Assembly (NCBI GenBank): GCA_037446395.1
Contig: JBBIIP010000015.1
Location: 1-64,000 of the forward strand
DNA: 64,000 bases
Reading direction: 5' to 3'
Source: JAAYJT01 sp037446395
GTDB lineage: Bacteria; Bacteroidota; Bacteroidia; Bacteroidales; JAAYJT01
The notes beneath the pieces are model-generated. The model was given only the letters and a program-made list of their open reading frames with translations, did no database searches and was not told the origin of the DNA. The first letter of the stretch is position 1; every line of letters starts with the position of its first letter. Both the position numbers and the translations under genes were made by a program. Below, one piece after another: positions 28,318-37,081 of the stretch.

Positions 28318-29166
28318 TTAAAGCTCATTTCGCTGGCCGGTTTTAACAAACCCAATGGCCGCCCAGCCATCAAGGATTCTTTTTGATATCATTTTCCACT
28401 TGCACTTATGTGCTTCATTTACAATAGATTCTATGTCTTCAGTATAAAAACCGCTGAGGAAAGCCTGGCCATGAATCACCAAATGTGTGTCGTAGTTTAT
28501 TAAATCTCTGAGTAAAACATTGCGGTTGATATTGGCCAGAAACACATCAAAAACAGTATCGGGTATAGCAGATACATCGCCGAGAATAACCTGTGTTTCA
28601 TTTACGCCATTGCGTTGGCAGTTTTCTGTTGCATTTTCAAAAGCCCACTCATCAGTATCAATAGCAACCACTTTTTCTGCCCCTTTCATTGCAGCCAGTA
28701 TAGCCAAGACTCCGGTGCCGGTTCCCATATCGAGTACCTGTTTATGGCGTAAATCTGCATGGAGTAAAAACCTGATCATCAATTGGGTAGTTGCATGATG
28801 GGCAGTGCCAAACGACATTTTTGGCTGTATCACGATATCAAAGGGAATTGAATCAGGCTTTTGATGGAATGGCGCACGAATCAGGCATTGTTCTTCAACG
28901 ATTACAGGTTCATAATTACTTTCCCATAATTCGTTCCAGTTTTGTTCGGGCAGGTTTGCAATATTTTCGATCACTGCCTTTCCACGGCTGTTTTTGATAA
29001 TATCTTCGAGTTCCGGAAGATTTAACCTGGCAGGTTCGATGTAGGCAACCAACCCCTGTGGGTTTTCGAGAAAACTGTCGAACCCAATCATCAGCAACCT
29101 TGCGATCAGCTCTTCCCGAAAGTTTTCGTTATTTTCAACTCCGATGGTAACCTCAACGTACTGCAT
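28318..29166 (-). CDS. prmA: Ribosomal protein L11 methyltransferase
   Basis: The 282-residue protein has the N-terminal substrate-recognition domain and a C-terminal SAM-binding domain with motif I VLDMGTGTGVLAILAAMKGA, followed by VVAIDTDEWA and the FDVFLANINRNVL catalytic loop typical of PrmA. It trimethylates several lysines of L11. It lies 21 bases after tpiA in a same-strand run. Confidence 0.94.
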   Translation of the reverse strand: MQYVEVTIGVENNENFREELIARLLMIGFDSFLENPQGLVAYIEPARLNLPELEDIIKNSRGKAVIENIANLPEQNWNELWESNYEPVIVEEQCLIRAPFHQKPDSIPFDIVIQPKMSFGTAHHATTQLMIRFLLHADLRHKQVLDMGTGTGVLAILAAMKGAEKVVAIDTDEWAFENATENCQRNGVNETQVILGDVSAIPDTVFDVFLANINRNVLLRDLINYDTHLVIHGQAFLSGFYTEDIESIVNEAHKCKWKMISKRILDGWAAIGFVKTGQRNEL

Positions 29167-29187
29167 ACAAGTGGTGATCGTAATTAT

Positions 29188-29949
29188 TTATTGAAAAGCC
29201 CTGATGATGGCAAGAAAATCACCTGCTTTGAGCGAAGCGCCACCGATCAATCCTCCATCCACATCGGGTTGGGCAAAGAGTATTGGCGCGTTGTCCGCAT
29301 TGCAGCTTCCACCATAAAGGATGATCTTTTCTTCAGCAATCTTTATTCCATATTTTTCCGATATCAATTGCCGGATAAACGCATGCATCTCCTGGGCTTG
29401 TTCGGGTGTGGCATTTAGTCCGGTGCCAATTGCCCACACAGGTTCATAGGCAATCACCACTTTCGAGAAATCATCTGCATTCAGGTTAAAAATAGCCGTA
29501 AGAATTTGTTGTCGCACCACATCAAAGTGTATTCCTGTGTTTCTTTCCTCAATTTTTTCACCGCAACAGAAAATTGGAATGATGTCGTGTTTGAGTGCAA
29601 TCTTTACTTTTTCACCGATTAATTCATCTGTTTCGTTAAAATAACTCCTCCGTTCGGAATGGCCAATAATGGCAAAATCGGCACCAAGCGAACTTATGAT
29701 CCCGGCTGAAATTTCACCGGTATATGCCCCTGACTCTTTGTTGCTTATGTTCTGCGCTCCGGTGAAAAAGCCGTTTTCTTCTGCTATGTCAAATGCCATT
29801 TCAAGAAAAGGTGAAGGGGGGCACACGACCACAGTAACTTTTTCAAGATCTTCATCGGTAAGATTTTCCGCGATTTCGAATAATAAATCTTCGGCCTCCT
29901 CGAAAGTCTTGTTCATTTTCCAGTTTCCAGCTACAATTTTTCCTCTCAT
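29188..29949 (-). CDS. tpiA: Triosephosphate isomerase
   Basis: The 253-residue enzyme has the catalytic N9/K11 in AGNWKMNK, the histidine in IIGHSERR, the glutamate in AYEPVWAIGTG, and the phosphate-binding YGGSCNADNA and DGGLIGGASL loops. It interconverts dihydroxyacetone phosphate and glyceraldehyde 3-phosphate in glycolysis. It sits in the middle of the operon, 29 bases after the permease gene. Confidence 0.97.
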   Translation of the reverse strand: MRGKIVAGNWKMNKTFEEAEDLLFEIAENLTDEDLEKVTVVVCPPSPFLEMAFDIAEENGFFTGAQNISNKESGAYTGEISAGIISSLGADFAIIGHSERRSYFNETDELIGEKVKIALKHDIIPIFCCGEKIEERNTGIHFDVVRQQILTAIFNLNADDFSKVVIAYEPVWAIGTGLNATPEQAQEMHAFIRQLISEKYGIKIAEEKIILYGGSCNADNAPILFAQPDVDGGLIGGASLKAGDFLAIIRAFQ

Positions 29950-29978
29950 AAATGTTTTGTTTTAGTTCTGTTTTAACT

Positions 29979-31061
29979 TTAAATTGTTTTTATCCTGGGG
30001 TCAAGCCAACCATAAATGATATCAGTCAAAATATTAATAGTAATCAAAATAACCGAAACAAAAAGCACAGCGCCCATCATTACCGGAAAATCGTACTGCT
30101 CGAGGGCATCAACAATTACCATACCCAACCCTTTCCAGTTAAATACAAATTCCACAAAAACCGCGCCTGCCATGAGCGAAGCAAACCACCCTGAAATGGC
30201 TGTAACGATTGGGTTCATTGCATTTTTAAGTGCATGATATGTTATCACCCTGAATCGGTTCAACCCTTTGGCATATGCCGTTCTGATATAATCCTGCGAG
30301 AGTACATCGAGCAGGGAATTTCGGGTGAGCGTTGAGATCACGGAAAGGGGCCTTATTCCAAGGGTGAAAGCCGGTAAAATCAGGTTTTTCAAATCCAGGT
30401 ACTCGCCACGGCCGAGGTCATCTACTGAATATAGGCTTCCAAACATGCTTAAACCCGTAAAATCAACGAGTACAAAGGCAAATAACCAGGCAAAAATAAT
30501 TGCAGCAAAGAATGAAGGCAAGGACATTCCCAAAACAGTGACTATGAGCGACAAACGATCAAAGAGGGTGTCTTTGTATAAAGCCGAAAAAATGCCAATA
30601 CCAATACCGACCACCATGGCAAAAAGCATGGCGGCTGTTGCAAGAACTGCAGTGTTTGGAAAGGCGGCAGCAATAATCTCTACAACCGGCCTTTTGCTTT
30701 GGTAAGATCGCCGCAGGTAGGGCTTTTTGAGTATAATTGAGCCTTGATCGCTGATGTTCATCAGGACAAGATATGGCGAATACTTGTTGCTATCAAGATA
30801 CCAGTATCCTTTTTGATCGGCTTTGTTGTAGAACGATAGCGGTGAAACATCATTGAGGAAATTGAAGTATTGCACCCACAGTGGGCGGTTGAGGCCAAGA
30901 TCTTGCTCAATGGCTTCAACTGATGCGATGTCGCTCCTCTGGCCAAGCATCATTCGTGCCGGATCGCCCGGTAGAATATTGAAGAGAAAAAAAATGATGG
31001 AGATCACACCAAACAATACAAATATCCCATAGTACAGTCTTTTGACTATGAACTTCAACAT
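29979..31061 (-). CDS. Orphan OppB/DppB-type ABC transporter permease
   Basis: This 360-residue membrane protein begins FIVKRLYYGIFVLFGVISII and has the usual LPGDPA motif near residue 30. A periplasmic stretch of about 80 residues (about 60-135) follows, then five membrane segments. The EAA-type loop carries QDYIRTAYAKGLNRFRVI, which contacts an ATPase. The family imports oligopeptides or nickel. No second permease, ATPase or binding protein is encoded nearby. It is embedded in the tpiA operon after the DoxX gene. The substrate is unknown. Confidence 0.88.
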   Translation of the reverse strand: MLKFIVKRLYYGIFVLFGVISIIFFLFNILPGDPARMMLGQRSDIASVEAIEQDLGLNRPLWVQYFNFLNDVSPLSFYNKADQKGYWYLDSNKYSPYLVLMNISDQGSIILKKPYLRRSYQSKRPVVEIIAAAFPNTAVLATAAMLFAMVVGIGIGIFSALYKDTLFDRLSLIVTVLGMSLPSFFAAIIFAWLFAFVLVDFTGLSMFGSLYSVDDLGRGEYLDLKNLILPAFTLGIRPLSVISTLTRNSLLDVLSQDYIRTAYAKGLNRFRVITYHALKNAMNPIVTAISGWFASLMAGAVFVEFVFNWKGLGMVIVDALEQYDFPVMMGAVLFVSVILITINILTDIIYGWLDPRIKTI

Positions 31062-31099
31062 CCTTGCTGGTTTAATCTGTTTCGATACAACTGATCACG

Positions 31100-32203
31100 T
31101 TAATCATTTAAGAAATTTCTAACTTCCTGGTAATCTATAAAATTGTAATGACTCCATTTTGCGATCACCTGTCCGTTTTTCAAAAGAATCAATCCGGGAT
31201 TCGCCCTTACCATGATTTTAAGCTCGACATCATCGGCATAATAAAATTCATAGTTGAGTTGCAGGTTCGCCGAAAGTTGCTTTCCGGCCTCGATTGTGGG
31301 GGCAATTGCAATAAAAGAATATCCATCGTGCGAGACTTGGGTGTATAACTCATTCATTTTTTTCAAAGCACTGGTGTCCGCTTTTTCTGGTTTCCATACA
31401 ACCAATAAGAACTGATACTCAGGATTATTGAGAAATGCCCCGGTCATATCATTCGATTTGCTGTCGAAGATCTGAAGGTTGTGCTTAGGCCTTGGATTGG
31501 GGTCAACAACACATTGAGAAACGAATTCCCATTGCGTCATCCATACCGAATCGTTGTAAGGGAAATTAGGCGAAAGGTACTGTTTTGTTTCTCCGGTTTG
31601 TTTATTTCGATAGGTTAGAAAAAACTGCAGTGGTTCCTTGCTTTCTGAAACCACTTTATTTCCAACTTTCCATGCAAGAAAATCAATCATGGGTAAGTTC
31701 CGGTAATTAAAGACCGAAAACCATGCAAATCCGGCGAATATGAATATGATCATTGCATACTCAAGAAACAGGTTCCAGGAAGATTTTGCTTTTTTTCGAT
31801 GCCTGAAGAGTATCAGGGTAGGCACCATCAGTACGATATTTTTATAGAAAGTCTGCCAATTGGTAAGTTTAATGGCATCGCCAAAACAACCACAATCCGG
31901 AACAGGCTCATAAATGGCATCATAGAATGTGATCAGTGTGAAAAATGACATGATGAATAACAAAGCCCAATAAGTCAGCTTGGGTTTAACGTTGAGAATC
32001 AGGAAAACTCCCAGCGAGAACTCAAACGCACATAAGAGCACCGATAATGAAAGCGAGAGAGGGATAAAACCATCAAGGCTGTATGCAACAAGATAGTCTT
32101 CGATTTGAAACGCAGTGCCCAGGGGATCAATGCCTTTTACAAACCCTGAGAAAATAAAAACAAGCCCGACGAACCAGCGGCTAATAATTCTTATAATTTT
32201 CAT
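31100..32203 (-). CDS. DoxX/MauE-type membrane protein (BT_3928-like)
   Basis: The 367-residue protein has about four N-terminal membrane segments (about 8-135) with the DoxX-like start VGLVFIFSGFVKGIDPLG, a CGC motif (C104, C106) in PVPDCGCFGDA, another membrane segment near 150-168, and a C-terminal thioredoxin-like portion (about 245-367) lacking an obvious CXXC. Members called BT_3928 family occur beside tpiA and DUF1599 genes in Bacteroidota, as here. MauE and DoxX relatives are linked to redox and disulfide chemistry; the exact role is unknown. Confidence 0.85.
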   Translation of the reverse strand: MKIIRIISRWFVGLVFIFSGFVKGIDPLGTAFQIEDYLVAYSLDGFIPLSLSLSVLLCAFEFSLGVFLILNVKPKLTYWALLFIMSFFTLITFYDAIYEPVPDCGCFGDAIKLTNWQTFYKNIVLMVPTLILFRHRKKAKSSWNLFLEYAMIIFIFAGFAWFSVFNYRNLPMIDFLAWKVGNKVVSESKEPLQFFLTYRNKQTGETKQYLSPNFPYNDSVWMTQWEFVSQCVVDPNPRPKHNLQIFDSKSNDMTGAFLNNPEYQFLLVVWKPEKADTSALKKMNELYTQVSHDGYSFIAIAPTIEAGKQLSANLQLNYEFYYADDVELKIMVRANPGLILLKNGQVIAKWSHYNFIDYQEVRNFLND

Positions 32204-32234
32204 AGTGTCGCAGTAATGTTAGTTAATTCAGGTT

Positions 32235-32792
32235 TCACGGGTTAGGAAAATCCAAATCATGTAGTTTGGTCAACGCAAATACTGAGTAGTTAATGATATC
32301 GTAATAGTTTGCATCAATCCCTTCTGATGCCAGGGTAATTCCTTTTTTATCTTCAATTTGCTTAATTCTGAGCAGTTTCATTAAAATGATATCAGTAAAA
32401 GAACCAATTCTCATATCGCGCCAGGCCTCTCCATAGTCGTGATTTTTGCGTGCCAGCAAATCGCGTGTACAGGCAGCATATTTGTCATAAGATTCAAGAA
32501 CCTTGTTGGGATTCAGGTCCAATTCATCATTTGCTCCAAGTTCAAGTTGTATCAGGGCCATGAGCGAATAATTTATCATTCCGGTAAACTCAGGTGCAAT
32601 GCCTTCACCGACGAGGTTGGCGCCTTTTTCTTCGATGCTTCTGATTCTTTTTGCCTTAATGAAGATTTGATCGGTGAGGGATGGAGTCCGTAAAATTCGC
32701 CAGGCTGTTCCGTAATCGTGCATTTTATCAACAAAAACACTACGACATTGCTGGAGAACCTGATCAAAGCTTGTAAGTGTCGGGCGCTGCAT
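32235..32792 (-). CDS. Tandem DUF1599 protein
   Basis: The 185 residues contain two copies of the same unit: VDKMHDYGTAWRILRTPSLT near residue 22 and ARKNHDYGEAWRDMRIGSFT near residue 117, each followed by a KxxRIxxIE helix and an MINYS or IINYS segment. This is DUF1599, annotated elsewhere as nucleotide modification associated domain 1. The conserved HDYG and acidic residues suggest a metal-dependent nucleotide-binding fold. It is the first gene of the tpiA operon and diverges from folP-cdaA. Its reaction is not known to me. Confidence 0.88.
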   Translation of the reverse strand: MQRPTLTSFDQVLQQCRSVFVDKMHDYGTAWRILRTPSLTDQIFIKAKRIRSIEEKGANLVGEGIAPEFTGMINYSLMALIQLELGANDELDLNPNKVLESYDKYAACTRDLLARKNHDYGEAWRDMRIGSFTDIILMKLLRIKQIEDKKGITLASEGIDANYYDIINYSVFALTKLHDLDFPNP

Positions 32793-32930
32793 AATATTCT
32801 TATCTTAGCAGTGGTTAATAATTAAGCTATAACAATTTGTCTATTATCAACTTAGTTCAGATTGCGGTCATAATTTACCTAATCTCTTCGTGATTTTCGA
32901 ACGTTAAAAGTACACAATTTATCATAAACC

Positions 32931-33818
32931 GTGAGAATAGAATCCTACAATCGGATGCTTGAGTGCACTCAACCCTTGGTGATGGGTATCATTAATCTCA
33001 CCCCTGATTCCTTTTTTTCTGGCAGTAGAAGTTCAAAATCACAGGCAGTTGATGTTGCTGGCAGCATGCTTGGTGATGGAGCCTCCATCATTGATCTGGG
33101 CGCGATGTCAACAAGGCCGGGAGCGATAGAAATTGATATCCAGGAAGAACTCGATCGGCTGATCCCATCGTTGGAGGTGGTCAGAAAAGCTTTTCCGGAT
33201 GCATTTATTTCGGTTGACACCTATCGGCCACAGGTTGCACTTCACGCATTTGGACAAGGTGCAGATATGATTAACGACATTTCGGGTGGCACCTTCGACC
33301 CGAATATGTTCCCCACGATTGCTGCAACCGGTATGGCCTATGTGATCATGCACACCCCTGCCCGCCCGCAAACCATGCAGGAAAACCCTGTCTATGAGAA
33401 TGTTGTTGCCGAAGTCAAAGAATTCTTTCAAAGTCAGATTAGGCATTTGGAACAACTTCATGTGAATAGGATTATCGTTGATCCTGGTTTTGGTTTTGGA
33501 AAAACCCTTCAGCACAATTATCAACTACTGGGCGGTTTACCTGTATTCAAACAGCTTGGATTTCCGGTGATGGCAGGCATTTCGCGCAAATCAATGATTT
33601 ATCGCGCACTCGGAATTACGGCTGCCGAATCATTAAACGGTACTTCAATTCTCAACACCATCGCCCTGCTCAACGGGGCCGACCTTCTGCGCGTGCACGA
33701 TGTAAAACAGGCAGTCCAGGCAGTACAGCTTATTTGTGAATACAAGGAACAAAATCCAGCACAGGATAAACGATTTGATGAAGTTAGAGTATCTTTGCCT
33801 CCAAGTAAAACTGGATAA
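32931..33818 (+). CDS. folP: Dihydropteroate synthase
   Basis: The 295-residue enzyme has the signatures LVMGIINLTPDSFFSGSR, GASIIDLGAMSTRPGA, ISVDTYRP, MINDISGG, IVDPGFGFGKT and GISRKS. It joins p-aminobenzoate to the pterin pyrophosphate in folate synthesis, and is the target of sulfonamides. The start is read as GTG at 32931; an ATG eight codons later is possible. It is followed after six bases by cdaA, an order common in Bacteroidota. Confidence 0.96.
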   Translation: MRIESYNRMLECTQPLVMGIINLTPDSFFSGSRSSKSQAVDVAGSMLGDGASIIDLGAMSTRPGAIEIDIQEELDRLIPSLEVVRKAFPDAFISVDTYRPQVALHAFGQGADMINDISGGTFDPNMFPTIAATGMAYVIMHTPARPQTMQENPVYENVVAEVKEFFQSQIRHLEQLHVNRIIVDPGFGFGKTLQHNYQLLGGLPVFKQLGFPVMAGISRKSMIYRALGITAAESLNGTSILNTIALLNGADLLRVHDVKQAVQAVQLICEYKEQNPAQDKRFDEVRVSLPPSKTG

Positions 33819-33824
33819 GTCAAG

Positions 33825-34607
33825 ATGGTAGAAGCATTCATACAAATCAGGTTTCTCGATGTAGTAGACATTATTTTGGTTGCTTTCCTGCTATATGAAA
33901 TTTACAGCCTGATCAAAGGCACAGCCGCCATCAATATTTTCCTTGGCATTGTGTCGGTTTTTATCGTTTGGCGCCTGGTGCGCATGCTCGAAATGGAAAT
34001 GCTGAGCGAAATTCTCGGTGCTTTTATCAGTGTGGGATTCATTGCATTGATTGTTGTTTTTCAACCAGAAATCAGAAAATTTCTTTTGCTGCTTGGAACA
34101 CCCGCATTTATTCGCAAAAGTCGGCGGCGCTTCCTTTTCTGGAAAATCACTTTTGGAGATGAACCTGCGCTTGATATTGATCCTATCGTGAAGTCATGCC
34201 ATAAAATGGCCACATCACGCACTGGTGCCTTAATTGTTTTAGCTGAAACCAATGAGCTGGAAGAATTCACCGATACGGGCGAGTTGATTGATGCGCGCAT
34301 TAGTGAACAGATGATTGAGAGCATTTTTTACAAAAACAGCCCCTTGCACGATGGCGCCCTCCTCATCGTAAACAACCGAATCAAAGCTGCCCGCTGTGTG
34401 CTGCCGGTTTCGAAAAAAGATAATTTGCCTGCATTTGTCGGACTCAGGCATCGTGCAGCCGTTGGCATCACCGAGAGAAGCGATGCGATAGCAATCGTTG
34501 TATCTGAGCAATCGGGCAAGATTGCCCTTAGCAGGAATGGCGAATTGAGGTTAGATCTCAGCCCGGCTGAATTAAACTCTATCCTTGAAAAAGTATTTAA
34601 CCCCTGA
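33825..34607 (+). CDS. cdaA: Membrane diadenylate cyclase CdaA (c-di-AMP synthase)
   Basis: The 260-residue protein has three N-terminal membrane segments (about 10-85) and a DisA_N catalytic domain. The catalytic DGA at 176-178 (SPLHDGALLIV) and RHR at 208-210 (GLRHRAAVGI) are intact. It makes c-di-AMP, the messenger linked to potassium and osmolyte balance and cell wall homeostasis. It is co-transcribed with folP and convergent with the TPR lipoprotein gene, two bases away. Confidence 0.95.
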   Translation: MVEAFIQIRFLDVVDIILVAFLLYEIYSLIKGTAAINIFLGIVSVFIVWRLVRMLEMEMLSEILGAFISVGFIALIVVFQPEIRKFLLLLGTPAFIRKSRRRFLFWKITFGDEPALDIDPIVKSCHKMATSRTGALIVLAETNELEEFTDTGELIDARISEQMIESIFYKNSPLHDGALLIVNNRIKAARCVLPVSKKDNLPAFVGLRHRAAVGITERSDAIAIVVSEQSGKIALSRNGELRLDLSPAELNSILEKVFNP

Positions 34608-34609
34608 GC

Positions 34610-35140
34610 CTATTGAATGGTTTGTTGTTTCTTTTCAAACTCCCGGATTAGTTCCTCCGGAGTTTTTCCCAAATACTCAAGCATGATGGCAGCATCGTCG
34701 GCAAGTTCATGGTTGGGAAATTTCTCTATGAATAACCTGTAGAGTTCACTTGCTTTTTCAAGATCGTTGAGGTTGTTCTCATACACAAATCCCATCAAAA
34801 AATATGTTTCCGGAATTTGATCAAACTCAGGATATTGTTGTTGAATCATCGAAAGTAGCTCAATACTGCGTTGTGGATACCCGATGTTCATGGCAATATC
34901 TGCGGCCTTAAAAAGATAGTCGGCTGACAATGTGTCGCCGGGGTGGTTCTCTGCAAATAAAACATAGGTATCAACCAGTTTCAGTAATTTTTCTTTGTCG
35001 GCTGAAGGTGCTGACTCGTCGAATAACTCCTTTTCGAGAGTTGCGATTAATTCACTAGTACTTGGCTTTTTGGGGGCACAGTACACAAGAAAAAGCATCA
35101 TAAATGTGGCTACCACAAAGAAAAAAATATTTGATCTCAT
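34610..35140 (-). CDS. TPR-containing lipoprotein
   Basis: The 176-residue protein has a signal with lipobox LVYC (C21) and two to three tetratricopeptide-like repeats (about 50-160), including ADYLFKAADIAMNIGYPQRS and YFLMGFVYENNLNDLEKASE. It resembles the BamD/YbgF group of envelope scaffold proteins but is shorter. It is the last gene of the ruvX-def operon, 11 bases after def. The partner is unknown. Confidence 0.8.
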   Translation of the reverse strand: MRSNIFFFVVATFMMLFLVYCAPKKPSTSELIATLEKELFDESAPSADKEKLLKLVDTYVLFAENHPGDTLSADYLFKAADIAMNIGYPQRSIELLSMIQQQYPEFDQIPETYFLMGFVYENNLNDLEKASELYRLFIEKFPNHELADDAAIMLEYLGKTPEELIREFEKKQQTIQ

Positions 35141-35151
35141 GTCGTTTTGAT

Positions 35152-35733
35152 TTAAGCAATCCGTTTTTTAAGAAGAGGAAAAGTCATTCTGTAATTCACT
35201 TCAATATTGCCTTTTGAAATATCCGTAAGCTTACGCTTCAGCAGTATTTTGCGCAGGGGGTTAATCCGGTCAACCAGGAGTTTTCCTTCCAGGTGGTCGT
35301 ATTCGTGCTGAATTACCCGTGCCAGTATGCCATCGAAAGTATCTTCACGGGCGTTAAAATTTTCATCGTTGTAGCGAATCCTGATAATGCTTTTGCGTGT
35401 CACATCTTCACGCAAATCGGGCAGGCTGAGGCAGCCTTCGTTATAGGCCCATTCTTCCCCGCTTTCTTCAATAATTTCGGGGTTAATGAAAACTTTTTTG
35501 GAATTTGCGAGTTCGGGGTGTTCATCGGCGTAGGGTGATGCATCTACCACAAAAATCCGAATTGAGCGGTTCACTTGCGGAGCAGCCAGGCCTACTCCGG
35601 CCGAAGCGTACATCGTTTCAAACAAATCACTGATAAACTGGCCGAGGTCAGGATAATTACGATCTATTTCAGAGGCTATTTTTTTCAGAACAGGATGTCC
35701 ATATGCTACTACAGGCAAAATCATGGATGTCAA
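35152..35733 (-). CDS. def: Peptide deformylase
   Basis: The 193-residue enzyme has motif 1 GVGLAAPQ (46-53), motif 2 EGCLSLPD (99-106, metal ligand C101) and motif 3 HEYDH (143-147, catalytic E144). It removes the formyl group from nascent proteins. The start may be the fourth codon (ATG at 35724), giving MILPVVAYG, the usual beginning. It lies seven bases after ruvX. Confidence 0.96.
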   Translation of the reverse strand: MTSMILPVVAYGHPVLKKIASEIDRNYPDLGQFISDLFETMYASAGVGLAAPQVNRSIRIFVVDASPYADEHPELANSKKVFINPEIIEESGEEWAYNEGCLSLPDLREDVTRKSIIRIRYNDENFNAREDTFDGILARVIQHEYDHLEGKLLVDRINPLRKILLKRKLTDISKGNIEVNYRMTFPLLKKRIA

Positions 35734-35740
35734 CTTAAAA

Positions 35741-36157
35741 TTAAACTTTAGTCATTTCGAGCCAGGATTGAAGAATAATGACGGCACTTACACGATCGAC
35801 CAAGGCCTTATTTTGGCGGTCTTTCTTTTTCAAACCAGCCTGAAGCATAGCCTGCGAGGCCATTTTAGATGTAAATCTTTCATCTATCCGTTCAACCGGA
35901 ATTGCCGGGAAAAAATTTTTCAATTCCTTAATGAAAGGTGTTATGTAAACAACAGATTCAGAGGCCTGATTGTTCATCGTGCGTGGCTCGCCAACCACAA
36001 AGCAGTCAATGGATTCATGCTTTATGTAATTCTTCAGGAAGTCAATCACTGTGTGCGAAGGGAGTGTTTGCAAAGCGCTGGCAACAATATGCAGGTTATC
36101 AGTCACGGCGATTCCTGTGCGCTTCCTTCCATAGTCAATGGCGACAATTCTACCCAT
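35741..36157 (-). CDS. ruvX: RuvX/YqgF family RNase H-fold nuclease
   Basis: The 138-residue protein starts GRIVAIDYGRKRTGIAVTD with the catalytic aspartate D8, has VVGEPRTMN, the VERIDERFTSKMA segment and the C-terminal DRVSAVIILQSWLE with another catalytic acid. The family is implicated in pre-16S rRNA 5' end processing and was once called a Holliday junction resolvase. It heads the ruvX-def-TPR operon and diverges from dapD. Confidence 0.94.
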   Translation of the reverse strand: MGRIVAIDYGRKRTGIAVTDNLHIVASALQTLPSHTVIDFLKNYIKHESIDCFVVGEPRTMNNQASESVVYITPFIKELKNFFPAIPVERIDERFTSKMASQAMLQAGLKKKDRQNKALVDRVSAVIILQSWLEMTKV

Positions 36158-36172
36158 CCGCTAATTTTTGCG

Positions 36173-36207
36173 CAAAATTACAAAAAGTAACTCAATTTGA
36201 GGGCAAA
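36173..36207 (-). promoter_or_regulatory. Promoter of the ruvX operon: TTTG, 23-base spacer, TAATTTTG (minus strand)
   Basis: Minus-strand TTTG at 36207-36204 and TAATTTTG at 36180-36173 fit the Bacteroidetes pattern. The ATG of ruvX is 16 bases beyond the -7 box, giving a very short leader. Confidence 0.5.
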
Positions 36208-36211
36208 GCAC

Positions 36212-36219
36212 TACCTTTG
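36212..36219 (+). promoter_or_regulatory. Candidate -7 element (TACCTTTG) of dapD
   Basis: It matches TAnnTTTG and lies 25 bases before ATG 36245. A longer in-frame reading from TTG 36197 would start upstream of this box, so ATG 36245 is preferred. The -33 region overlaps the divergent ruvX promoter. Confidence 0.55.
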
Positions 36220-36244
36220 GACACCGGTGCCAAATGTAAAATGT

Positions 36245-37060
36245 ATGAAAGAATTGCAGGATATCATCGAAGAAGCCTGGGAAAAAAGGCATAAACTTTC
36301 GGAAAACATCACGCAACAAGCCATCAACGAAACAATTGCCTTGCTTGACAAAGGCAAAATAAGGGTTTGCGAACCCCACTCCGGCGATTGGCAGTTGAAT
36401 GAATGGGTTAAAAAAGCTGTTGTACTCTATTTTCTAATCAGCAAAATGGAGGTGATAGAAGTCGGACAATTTGAATTTCATGACAAGATTCCCTTAAAAA
36501 GAAACTTTAAAGAACTCAATATCAGGGTTGTTCCAATGGCTCTGGCAAGATATGGGGCCTACATCGAACCCGGAGTGATTTTAATGCCCTGCTATGTGAA
36601 CATTGGCGCTTATATCGGAAGTGGAACCATGGTTGACACCTGGGCTACCATCGGATCATGCGCACAGATTGGCCAACAAGTGCATATAAGCGGTGGGGTT
36701 GGAATAGGCGGTGTTTTAGAACCAGTACAGGCTTCCCCTGTAATCGTTGAAGACAATGTCTTCCTGGGATCGAGATGTATAATCGTCGAAGGAGCCAGGA
36801 TTGGCAAAGCCGCAGTGCTGGGTGCAAATGTTGTCATTACCGGATCAACCAGAATCATTGATGTGACAGGTGCAGAGCCTGTCGAATACAAGGGAATGGT
36901 TCCGTCAAATAAAGTCGTAATACCAGGGTCTTATTCTAAAGAATTTCAGGCAGGGGTTTATCAGGTGCCTTGTGCGCTGATCATCGGTGAACGCAAACCC
37001 AGCACCGACCTGAAAACTTCACTCAACAATGCCTTGCGCGAATTTGACGTTGCCGTTTAG
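36245..37060 (+). CDS. dapD: Tetrahydrodipicolinate N-succinyltransferase
   Basis: The 271-residue enzyme has the left-handed beta-helix hexapeptide repeats (for example GVILMPCYVNIGAYIGSGTM, SGGVGIGGVLEP, FLGSRCIIVEGARIGKAAVL). It starts with KELQDIIEEAWEKR, typical of DapD. It succinylates tetrahydrodipicolinate in diaminopimelate and lysine synthesis, needed for peptidoglycan. A glycosyltransferase gene follows after 21 bases. Confidence 0.95.
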   Translation: MKELQDIIEEAWEKRHKLSENITQQAINETIALLDKGKIRVCEPHSGDWQLNEWVKKAVVLYFLISKMEVIEVGQFEFHDKIPLKRNFKELNIRVVPMALARYGAYIEPGVILMPCYVNIGAYIGSGTMVDTWATIGSCAQIGQQVHISGGVGIGGVLEPVQASPVIVEDNVFLGSRCIIVEGARIGKAAVLGANVVITGSTRIIDVTGAEPVEYKGMVPSNKVVIPGSYSKEFQAGVYQVPCALIIGERKPSTDLKTSLNNALREFDVAV

Positions 37061-37081
37061 GGTTTCATTATACCGCATCCC

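Noticed and set aside
30325..30705. 126-residue plus-strand frame inside the permease gene
   Set aside because: Basic, low-complexity antisense frame with no family pattern; the minus-strand permease is clear.
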